In this document: one piece after another, positions 19,008 to 31,000 of the stretch
Numbering within the stretch: the stretch's first letter is position 1
Layout: each line of letters begins with the position of its first letter
Origin: an uncultured Prevotellaceae bacterium
GTDB taxonomy: Bacteria; Bacteroidota; Bacteroidia; Bacteroidales; Bacteroidaceae
DNA length: 64,000 nt
Assembly: GCA_947168395.1 (NCBI GenBank)
Contig: CAMVLT010000004.1
Coordinates: forward strand, 124,001 to 188,000
Direction of reading: 5' to 3'
Notes under the pieces: model-generated
Told to the model about the DNA's origin: nothing
Seen by the model: the letters and a program-made list of their open reading frames with translations, nothing else
The model's database searches: none
Translations under genes and position numbers: made by a program

Positions 19008-22000
19008 TTATTCTACTGCCAGTTTCTTGATGTACTTACCCTCCTCATCCTGGACGATGAATACGCCGGCATTCTGGATGCGCGTCTCGATAGTCTCGCC
19101 CGGCTTGATGGCGAACTTGTCGAGCACCTGTCCGGCCGTGTTCACGATGCGCACGTCGGTAGTGTACTTCAGCGTCGAGGTGACCACAATCTTGTGTTTA
19201 CCGGCATGTACGTTGAGCGTACCCGGGTCATCGGCCTTGCTGGCCTCATGAGGCATGTCAGCCCCATCGCCCGAGAACACAATGCTGCGGGTAATCTCGC
19301 GGGAGCTTGATGGCTTAACCGTGAAGTACGGCCGGAAGGGCAAGACGGTCTTTGCCTGCGTAGTCGTCGAGCTTGTCACTCTGTCGTATTGGCTGCCTTC
19401 AGAGTTGAGTACGTATCCGTTTTCGTCCACCTCCATGTTCAGGTAGTTGGGCTTGAACGTGTAATCACTGTTTTTATAGGTATGCTTGTCTCCCGTCTCG
19501 CTATCGCTTATGGCGATGGTAGCACCCGTTGCAGAGGCAAACGTGATGGTCTGCTGTTCGACTTTTGCGGGGATAGTGGCCTCGGCAGTTGCTGCCTTGA
19601 AATTGCCGCTGAGGTCAAACTCGTAGTATCGCTCACCAGGGAAGCCTATGATATATGCCTTGCCATTGGCCAGACGAGGATAGTTGGGATATTCGCGACC
19701 ATACTTATAATAATTATGATTTTCGTCGTCTTCCTGATATTCGTCGGCATTCAAGTCGTGGTAGCTGTTGTGCGAGTAATAATAATCCCACAGGAAGGTG
19801 TTGGTGTACTCCTTCTTGCCGTCGGTGCTGTTGGCAGCAGGGTAGGTGAGGGTGGCCACACCAAATGTGGTAGGAGTGCCATTAACATCCTTCGTTTCTT
19901 CCGTGATGTCTGTGAACTCGCGCAGCCAGTACTCATGGCCAATCTTCTTTGCGCTGTTCTTGCTTGTCCAGCTGCCACCATAGAAGTGGGTAATCTCACC
20001 CTTCACGTCGGTGGTGACAATCTCGGCCTTGAACGGCAGGCTGACGGCATCCCATCCGGCATTGTTGGCGATGAAGGTGCCGTCAGGCTTCTTCTTGCCC
20101 ACATAATTGCCAGGTAAACGCTGGTACCACATACGATAGTCGGAATCGAAGGTGTAGCCGATGGGTGCGTTGAAGTCCTGCTTGTCGACGAGCACATGGT
20201 CACGCGGAGCAGTGTAGTCCGCGCCGTCGTATTCTACCCAGTGGCCTTTCACCTTATCGGATGGGCTATCCCATGGTGCTACGGTGTGGTAGTCATCGTC
20301 GGTCTCCACGTATGCTTCGTCGGGCAGATAGTCGCTCACCACGGTGCCGGTCTTTCCGGAAGCCGAAGTGCCTGGTGTGCCCGTGTAGACCAGCAGGTTG
20401 CGCGTCAGGTCAACGTTCTTGAAGCTGGTGAGGCCGTCGTCGTCGAGCAGCGGCGGATAGAAGGCACCGTCCAGCGTCTTACCGTAGGGTGCAGCGGTGA
20501 CAACTCCTCTTTGGTAGCTCACATCGTTGTAGCCGGTGAAGTCGATGGCTGTCATGCCCTTGTAGGCAATGACGCTGGCATCGCCCTTCTTAGTCTCTGA
20601 GAAGACTGCATCGGGGTTGAAGTGAGCCACATCCATCTTGCTGTCGCGGAAGTAGGCCGGAGCGCGGTAGACGCGGTTGGTAGTACTGTAGAACGACGGG
20701 TTTTCCTGATGAGTACGTCCGTCGACGTGTCCGTAGGTCAGCATCTGTCCGAAGAAGAGGTAGTCGTCGGGCCAGATGGGATAGAACACGTCGGTCTCTA
20801 CCTGTGAGGTAGAGTTGTCCTGATTCAGTACACTTACCGTTGCCCTGCGCATGCGGCGGTCGCTCTCTTCGGGGATGGTGCCGCCGGCATACTGGAAGTC
20901 ACCGTCGTAGTAGCGGCTCTCCACGTAGCCCAGCCAGGGAGCAGGCTTGGCCGTAACACCTTCAGGCTGGTAGAACGTGAAGGTGCTGGTGGGATAGTTC
21001 GCGCTATAGGCTTCGTTGGGCAGTGTGCCGTCATCGTTGGTAGGCAGATAATTGTACAGGGTCTTCTCGCCAGGCCACGTCGTGTTGTTGTCGTAGTAGC
21101 GCTTGTACAGATAGAAGCCGTTCAGGTCGTAGGTCACCTCACCGTTGTAGAAGGTCTTGTCGGGCATCTTGCGGGCTATGCCACGACCGTTGTCGGTGGC
21201 GTCGAACGCAGCATTACTCTCCGGATAGTAACAGTTCACTATCTGTGTGCCACTCCCGCGGCTTGGGTTGCCGATGATGGCCTTAGTGCCAGCGGCAGGC
21301 GTTCCTGTGGTCTTCACCCAGCAGTTCTCCACATAGCCGTCGCCCTCGTCGGCAACACCGGCACCGGTGAACGAGCCGGTGACACCGAGGTTGTAGACGC
21401 TGCCGCAAAGCTTGCTGAAGAGCGATCCTGTCTTTCCCTCCGCAGGAGTGAGCCCGCTGATGGTGTGGCCGTCGCCGTGGAGCACACCCTTAAAGCAGGT
21501 GCTCTCGCCGATAGGTGTCCATGGCGTGCCGCTGTGGTCGAGGTCGCTGCGCAGGAAGAACTCCAGATTATCGCCCGCTCTGACATGGCTGTTGAGCAGC
21601 GCATGACCCTCTGTAGGCCCACTGGTAGCCACAGACGTCTGCAGGCTCAGGTCGAACAGATCCTTCAGCAGGTCGAGTCCGCTCTGGTTCTTGCGCGGGT
21701 CGGTGTCGTCGGTCAGGTAAGAGTAGTCGTTGATGTAGATCTTACTGTCGCGTAGCACGTCCGGATGGTCCACATACATGTGGTGGGCCTTGTTCTTCTC
21801 GCTCATCACCTCGTGCAGGTCGTGGTAGTTGGCCACGCTCACCGGCACGGCATTAGAGTAGGTCTTTCCGAGGATGGTCTTGGCATAGTAGGCAATGTAA
21901 TAGTTGTTCTGATACCAATAGAGCAGGCTCTGTCCCGGTGTGTATTCAACGCCGTTGACGTGGCTCTCGGCATCGCCGATGTCGTCGAAGAGTGTCCATC

Positions 22001-25000
22001 CACCGCCCGTCACCTCGTAGGCACCGGGCTTGACGTTAGGCTCTCTCAGGCTGAGCCCCGTTCCGGGCAGAATGATTCTGGGCTTGGTGATGTTCTCCAC
22101 CTCGGGTATGCCGCTCTTGAACTGGATATGGATGTTCACCACATGGCGCTCGCTGACCGGCGTGATGGTCATACCGTCAGTCGTGCTCTCCTCGTAGTTG
22201 TACTCGTAGATGACGGTGATGATTTTCTCCTTCGAGAGGTCGTTGATGTCGGAATAGCGGCTCACGTAGAGCGTGCTCGTCTCCACTGGCGAGATACCGT
22301 GGATGGTGAAGCTCTTCTGGTTGTTGGTAAGCTGGCTATAGTTGTCCTTTGTGATGACAATGCCCTTTGGCACGTCACCGCTACTATACGTGTCGGTGCT
22401 GATGCCGCTGACGCTCGTCACGGGCTTTCCGCCTGTGGTGGCTATCGTATAGCCTTCACGACAATAATAATAGGTGTTGTTCTTCTGCTCCTCAGTGAAA
22501 GTGAGTTCCTGGATGTAGCCTTTTTCATCAGAGGACAAATCGTAATATTCCTCTTCCGATATGGACTGACCAACGGCGTATGGCGAGTCGCCACGAATAA
22601 ACTCAGTCTTGACCACATAGTAGGTGCCGGCTTCCTTCACGGCGATAGGCGAATAGTGCCGCTGCTCGTTGAGCAGACGCTCATATTCCGTGCGGGAAAG
22701 CTCAGTACCTGTCGTTGCCGTTGCCGAGGCATTGCCATCCGTGGTATATGTCAGGGAAGTATTTCCATTGTATGTTGCCGTGTAGTCGACAGGCTGGGCA
22801 AGTGAGTAGCCAGCCTTGTTTCCTTGAGCCTGCGCCTTAGTAGTGAAGCCCTCGCCATCATACTGGTACTGTTGTCCGTCGGCTTTGCCCTCGCAGAAGG
22901 TGGGGTCGATGAGCAGGTCGAGGGCGTCGTAGTTGAAGGTGAACTTCTCACGGTCGGTCTCCGACATGGAGCTCCAGGCCTCCAGTCCACGGTAGTTCTT
23001 GGACTGCTCGTAGTAGTTGCCGCCATAGAGACCCTCCGAGGTACAATAGTAGGCGGGAACGATATGCTCGTTGATGGCAGCGCGAATGGTTTCATCAGTA
23101 TATGCCGACAGGTATTGCGTCTTCTGAGCCTCTGTCATGCAGGTGTTGATGTAGATATAGTCCGTTTCGTTGAGCTTGATGGAACTATTACAGATATAGG
23201 CGGGAGCTATACTTCCGCTCATAGCCGACCACTCCTCTGCGGTATAGCCCGTCTGAGCCACGGTTGCATCCTTGTATAGCTTCTGCGGGTTGCCGTCCTT
23301 GGTAGTTTCTAAAACTTCGGCAGTCACAATGTAGGCAGGTGCAAACGAAGCCTGGCCAGTGGCAGGAATGACATCTGGATGATTTTGTTTGATACCCTCA
23401 TAGCCCGTATAGACATCCTTACTGATGAGGTTGCTTACGCTGTAGCTACGCTGGCCTAACAGACTTGCCGTTTCGTTGGTCTTCAGATGGTAGGTGGGGC
23501 CGTTGTTAAAGCCAGATTGTTTGTCATATTGTGCGGTGCTGAGTTTATCATCGACAGCCGAACCTGTTTCGGGCGTGTACCATTTATCCCATGCAGCCGG
23601 GTTGTTCATGTCGTAGGTCAGCATGTAGCCTGTGTTGTGGCTCAGGTTGTTCGACGAGCGGAACACGTACTCGTAGTCTACATCTTCATTCTTCTCAACA
23701 TGACGAACCTTTCCGCTGGCAGGCCTCAAAGACTCATATTCGCTTGGCAGCAGCACGGTACCTGCTGGATAAGTCGTGCCGTTGATTTTACAGTCGGCAA
23801 CGGAGACGTAGGTCTCAGGCACAAACAGGCTCCTCTCCGTCGGTGTCAGCAGGTACCAGTCCCAGTAGGTGATGGGGTCGTTCAGCTGGTAGGCCACATC
23901 GTTGATGACCACCTTCTTGTCTTCCTCGAGCGGCACTCCGGGAGCCGAGTAGTAGGCGTAGAGGTTTTGCTTCACCTTCATCAGCTTCATCTCGCCGTGC
24001 GAGGCGGCAGTGATGACCAGCGGTATTTCTACGGCCTCCGGATAGGCGTTGGCATTACCAGTGTAGACTGAGATATACTGGTCGTAGACGTAGACCGAAC
24101 CCTTGATGTACCAGTAGTGGGCCGGTACACGGCCGTCCCCTTTGTACTTGGCACTGACGTTGTAGCAGTCGTCGATGATGGTCTGGGTGCTGTGTACGAA
24201 GTTGCCCGATGTCTGGAACTCCTCGAGGTTAGAATCGTCTGTACTCTCGTAGGTGGGTACATCTACGTAGGTGAAGTCATCGCTGGTGATGGCTCCTCGG
24301 TTCAGTGCGGTCAGGGTGATGTTGTCCTTCTTGCTGTATGTAGGTATACCATGCACGTTCTTGGCATAGACGAAGCCACCGCCGATGCCCTGCTGCACAT
24401 TGATGAGGTCAAGCTCGATGACACCCGTGATGAGTCCCCAGTCCTTTTCATAGAGACCCTTACCCTTGCTCTTTTCGGTGGTGAGCTCCAGATATACACC
24501 CGAAGCCAAGGCCACCTTGTTGTGGCTGTTGCCGTTGTTGCGGCTCTTTTCTTTAGCGTGTTTCGCTTTCCAGTTGTAGAAGGTCTGACCGACAGTTTGC
24601 GGTCCGTATGTCTGCGTATCGGCATTGTCTGTGGTGCGCACACCTGTATCGAATCTAACGTCGCTGGTCAGTGCGCCGAGGAAGTTCACAACACTGAAGA
24701 TGCCGAAGTAGTTGCCGTGCTCATAGCCGTCAGAGCCTTCAGCATCGCCAGCCCTGGAAACGGCCTTGTTGAGCGACACCTCGCGCACGCGGTTGATGGT
24801 GTAGTTGGTGTAGTCAACAGTCTCTGGCACACGGTCCTGAGCCCCCTGCATCACCATGCGGCTGCCGAAGACGCCGCAGAAGTCGGCACGCTGGATGGAG
24901 TTCATCAGACGGCCGGCATAGCGCGAGCACACGCCGTTCTCTTTCCAGTAGGCTGGGTTGGGTATCCTCTTGCCTGTGGCATCGGTGATGATAAGGTCTA

Positions 25001-28000
25001 CACCATTGTCCTGGACACCCTCGAACAGGGTGAAGAAGTCGTCGGCGGTAATCGTCGAGGCTTTCGACCCGCTGCCGGAAGAGTCACCTGAGCCGGCTGT
25101 GTAGTGCGTGCCGTCCTTGTCGGTACACTCTTTGACACACAGATAGCGCAGCTCATAGTACGCTGCCTCGCGGGCTGGCAGAGCGTGATAGGCGTCGATG
25201 TCAATCTCTTTTTGGATGTTATAATAGTCGGTGCCGTAGTTGGTGATGTTCAGGCCTCGGTAGCCGTCGATGAACGTCAGGTTACCGTCGCCATAGAGGC
25301 CGCCGGTGTGGCCTGTACCCAAAGTGATAAGGTCGCGGTGGTAGACGTCGTGAATAGAGGCCGTGGCATTGCCAAACACCGAAGTGGCGTTGGCATAGAC
25401 GGACGCGGAACCCGGCGACGTGTTACCGCCGGCGAACACGGCATTGTGGATGATGATACCGTCGTCGTCTAACGACTCCCACCTCGCGTCGGAATTCTTG
25501 TTCTTCAGGGTGTTCAGGGCGTAGGCGGGAACATACTCGCCCGGGGAATAGACACGTCGCGCAATGGTGAAGCCGTCATCGACAGTGACATTGCCATCTT
25601 TATCCAAGCCTGCTGTGCTGAGATTATTTCTCTTTAAATACTCTAAATCCAAATGAGAAACGGTGGCATCTTTCGGATAGAAGATATTAGTAAAAGTCAC
25701 TTGTGACTTCACTCTACAGAACGGCTCTACAAGCACCTTGCAGTCCTCGGTCAGATATTTGCCGCCGCTGCTATTTGTTACGAATGAGCCGTTTTTGTAA
25801 ACTCCGTCGCCATCAGTATCAGTACCTTTAAATGTTCCTCCCTCATTCTTATAGTAGAAGCCCTCGTCGCCATCTTCATAGCGTGTGCCCGACTTCTTTC
25901 CGACGCACAATTCCCCCGCCGCGTTCTGATAGGCACTATAGACATAGCCTATATCGCCGCCGCCGAACACGTTGCCGTCGCCATTGAGAAGACCCTCCTC
26001 GGTGCCTACCTCGCCACCGTGGACATGCGCCTCCGTCCGTCCGAAGACATAGCCGTCGGAGTAGAGCTTACCCTGCTCGCCCAGGTTGTTGTAGCCTCGG
26101 CCACCGGCGAACACATTGCGATGGACATGGCCGTCGTACATCTCGACCATCGTCTTGCCGCCTTTGAAGATGGCTTTCAGCTGGCGCTCAGAGTTTGCTT
26201 CGCCTCCCAGCTCAATCTTGCCACGTCCAACGGCTGCAATCTCGCCGCCGCCGAAGACGCTGTTGCGGACATGACCGCCATACAGATAGACGTTGGTGAA
26301 GTCGACGTTGCTGTTGTCGATGTAACCGGCACCGAAGACGCAGCCGCTGTCAAGCAGACGGTTGAGGCCAACGCCGTCGGTCCAGGTCTCGTCGTGGATT
26401 TTCTCCTCGTAGTGCTCGTCAATGTCGGTATCCGGGTTATCGGTACCATTAGGATTATAGACATAGCCTATGTATCCGTTGTTGATTTTCACGTATGAAG
26501 AGCCATAGACAGGACCACCCTCACCGCCGCCATAGACGTTACGCTGGATGGCTGGGATGCCGTCGTAAAGGCTGGTGCCGCCAAGCTTGCCGATGACCAC
26601 ATGGGTCTCAGCAAGGATATCGGTATCAAAGGGACCGGCAACAGTAAACGGCTCATTGTTGAATGTTCCAGCCTGGTGCTTGCCCACGTCGCCTTCCCAG
26701 CCGCCGCCATAGACGTTACGCACCGTGCCACCTTCAATGTAGGCGTTGGCACTGGCCATGAAGCCAGCACGATTTGAACTAGAATAGTTAGCCGTTCCTG
26801 TAGCGTCCTGAATGGAGCCGCTCGTGCCGGCGGCATAGATGTCTTTCTTCACCGTGCCGCCCAGCAGGGCGATATAGGTACTGCCCGACACTACTGCATT
26901 GCTACCAAGGCCACCTCCGTAAGCATAGTTGTTCACCGTGGCTCCACGGTTGATGATGACGTTGGTGTTATACCTGTTTTGTACTAAAGCAAGATCTTCA
27001 TCAGGAAGATCGATGAAGTCTCGGTCGTCCACCTCGGCCACACGTACCAAAGGGTTGGCAAGGTTAGTATTGGTGCTCTCCCAGTAGGCTGTTCCAGTTT
27101 CAGGGTCATAGCCTTTTCCCTGGTTGTCTTTACCTCCTCCTATAATCCATGCGGCCGCCCAGTCATCATTCGTAAATTCCTGACCGGCTCTCTCAGTACC
27201 GGCAGGCCATGTAGCTATGGGCTTATTCAATAGCATGTAATTAGTGACACTCTCCGCATTGTACACCTTTCCGTCCTGTCCGCCGCCATAGACCTCATAG
27301 ACCTCTGCGCCGTTTTTCAGGTTCACCTCGGTATATTCCGACCAGGTGTTCCCACCTCGGCCGGCACCGAAGACCGTGGCTTTGGTTGGCAATACGGCAC
27401 CCTTCTTCCAGCCTTTTATCTCATCGTCGTATTGAATCACCTTGTCTTGGACGACAGGCACGTCGATGTTGATGCGTCCGTAGAACGTGCGGCGCTCGTT
27501 GTTGTTGCCGCCATAGATATTACCCTGATAAAGCTCGCTGAACCCCGGGTCATAGATGAGTTTGGCAGCCGTGCTGTGGAAGTTCACATTGGCCTCATAG
27601 ACGTCGCAGGGCAGGAAGGTGCTTGTGCCGAAGGCACCTCCGAAGATGCTGCCCATCACGATGGTAGAGCCACTTGGCACGTTGATCAATGAGCGGCGGG
27701 TAACACCTTCCTTGTAGCTGCCACCGTAGGTAGCACCTATCTGACCACGCACCAGGTCGATGATGGCAGAGTTCTGGTCGAGCTTTGCCATGTCACCAGG
27801 AGTGGCATTTGTCTTTGACGGGAGATATTCTCTCATGCCCACGCCTCCCCAGGCACCGGCACCGAAGACCTCCATCTTTTTATAATAGGTCATTTCCTGC
27901 GGGATGTCGATGAGTATGTAGCTGCGGTTCTGCAACACGTCGCGCTCTGGCTCGCCTGAATAACCCTGACCGGCACCGTAGACCTTACCCACCTCGTTGT

Positions 28001-31000
28001 TTGCTGCCAAGTAGGTGGGGCGGAAGTTCACAAAGGCATTGTCCATGCGAGGCTTGCTGTAGCCCTCTTTGGCGGTTCCATTGGAATCGAAGAAGTCACT
28101 GAAACGAGATTCTGTATAGTCGTAGGTACCGTAGCAACCGCCGAAGACGGCATCGGCACGGCCTTGCAGATATTCGGTGTAGGCAGAAGCTGTCAGCACG
28201 TCGGCACTGGCTTTGTGGTCAGGATTGTAGACCATGCCTGAGGCTTCACTGCGTACACGGTTCTTGAAGTCTTTTGTGCCCATAATCTTTCCGCCTAAGT
28301 CGTTGCCGCCGTAGGTGATGTCGCGCACCCAGGGGAAGCCCTCCTCGTAATAAATGTCGTTATCGAGACCACCTTCTGTGCTGCCTAACAGGCCCATTTT
28401 GTTTTGGTATTCATCCTTCACCATGCGGCCAATGTAGGTCTCAGCATGACCTAAGATGTCGGCCATACACGAGCCGGCAAAGCTGTTGAAGATGCGGCCC
28501 TTGCCAAGGTTGATGATGGTGTTGCCGCAGATGGGGCCGAAGAAGCCGCCGCCATACAGGAACTCACAGTCGGCCATCAAGGGGCTGTTTTCCGTGCTCG
28601 TCTTGGTCACACCGGCATAGTCACCCTTCAGGTTGACATAGCAGCTGTAGGCCGGGGAGTAGGCATAGTGCTTGCCGTTGAACACGTAGTCGTAGTTTTG
28701 CGTTGTGCCCTCACCGTTTTCGGTTACGGTCACATACTGGTCTTCCAGCGACTTGCCGATGACGCCCTCCTCGCTGCCACCGAATATCTGGAAGGTGTAG
28801 CCGGCATTGAGGTTGATGGTGGTCGAGCCCCATATCTCGGTGTCTTTACCCTTGCCGCCGCCAAAGACGTTGAGAGACTTACCGAGCACATCCATACCCT
28901 GCTGGCCAAGAATAACGCCAGAGTTACGCTTGGAGATGTGGTAGTTCGTGTTGTTGTAATAGACCGCCTCACCATTTTCGTCCTCCTGCACCTCGTCAAA
29001 GAGCTTGCTGTGGTCTACGATGGTGCCGTCGAGGTTGACGACCACATTGCCGTTCACACGACCACTGGAGTAGCAGCCGCCGTAGATGTTGCCACCTTTG
29101 AAGCGGCGGGCAAGATCGTCTGCTGAAGATTGTCCTGTCGTTGCATCCGAACTTAAAAGGCTTTTTGTGTCGCCAATCCAAGTGTTCCACTCTAAGCCCA
29201 GCAATTTGTTGTTCTCGTCTTTCCAACGCATAGGCTCAATCCTCAGTCCCTTCAGGTTAAGAACAATTTTGTTGCCCGTATCGTCATCGGGTGTGCCGGT
29301 GACACCGCCTTCGTAGCTGGCATTCAGTACGGTGGTTGTTGTCGTTTCGCCGTTAGTGACTTCAATAGTTTGTTCCTCCACATTGGCGTTGTTGCAGCCG
29401 CCCACAAACTTGTCGAAGATGACCACCTCTTTGTCGAAGTCTATCTGCGTGAGTCCATCGCCAATCATGCTGCCCACGTTGCCGCCGCAATAGAACGAGC
29501 CGAATTTACTGGTATAGTCTATATAATCATCAGGGTCGTTTTGGGCTTTACTGTCAAATACCACGTTGGGAATCATGTCCATGGCGCAGCCCTTCATGTA
29601 TTTGGCAAAGTCAGACTCTTGGGATAATTTCAAAGTGCTGTAACCTTCAGGTACTTTGTCGGTGGCACCGGCATACATCGCAAGGATGCTCTTGTCAATC
29701 ATGTTCTCGCCGTTGTTGCCGAGGAACACCTTATCGGCTGTGACGTAGGAGCCAATCTTCAGCTCTACTATGGGGTATTTGGGGTAGTCAGGGTTGTTAA
29801 TCTTAGACTCGTCTTTCGTCAGCGTGGCACTGTTACCGCCTACATAGATTGAACCGCAGATGGTGATGGGATTGTTTTCTTTTCCCGCCACACGGATGGA
29901 CACCTGCTCAGCATTGGGCCGGAAAGCGGTGAGGGCTTCGACAGAGGAACTGCCTGGGGCGTAGTAGAAGTCCTTATACTCATTATTAGTCGCCAGGTTG
30001 ACGTTATCGGTATAGGCGTACGAACCGTTGCCGCCGCCATAGACGTCGCCGAGGATGTCGGAGTAGATACCTACGGCATTGCCGCCATAGACCTTGCCCG
30101 AGATGTCGTTACCGCCATAGACATTATGAATCTTGCCGCCGCGTACTATGGTGCGGGCTGAAAAACCTGCGGGGAACTTATAGCCTGTGGGTGAATAGGC
30201 GATGGCATCTTGGCCATTGTTCATTGGATGTACGTCGGCCCTGCGGCAGCCACCATAGACGTTGGTGATTTCCAGTTTGTCCTTGTTGGCTGGTGCCGGG
30301 TTAATATCCAGCAGCAGCCCGTCTTTACAGGTCATATTGCCTTCGTTACCACCAGAGTAGAGGTCGCGGATGATGCCCTTCTGAACGTTCCACTTAGGCT
30401 GGATGGTCATCTCAGCCTTATTATTGCCGCCAAACACACGGGCGAAATTGAAGGCATAACTGGTGAGGTTGCTCTGGAAGGTAGTGAGTGATACCTTCGT
30501 TTGTAAATAGGCGAATACCTCATCTATAGTTGATATACCATTCCTGGTTTTGAACGCTTCGGCCTGCCTCTGCAAATCAGCACTTCCGTTGTCAATGTTG
30601 ATGACTGTCTCTTCGGTCACCGTGGCATTATTGCCACCGCCGTAGACATGGGCGATGCAGCCGCCCTTCAGCTCTAAATAGGTTTTGGGGAGGTTGGGTA
30701 CTTCTAACCCTTGATAATCTGAATTGTAGTCATAGTCACCGTTGCCTCCACCGAATAGTCTGCCAATCACCATCGCATGTTTGGTATAATCGTTTGCGCT
30801 GGTGCGGACAAAGGCCTTCCAGGTGTTGTCAATGGGGTTTTGGGCCTTGTTTTCCAGTTCTTCCGGGATGTCCGTTGTCTCACTGGTCTCTCCTATCTTT
30901 CCTGAAATATCATTGCCGCCATAGACGGCCTTGATGAGGATGTCGTCAGAGGCATGCTGACCTTCGATATTTACAAAGGTATGGCCGCCCACATCGGCCT

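Noticed and set aside
21765-22805. 346-aa and neighbouring plus-strand ORFs across 19-31 kb
   Set aside because: All antisense to the single 4070-aa frame, which has consistent repeat motifs throughout.
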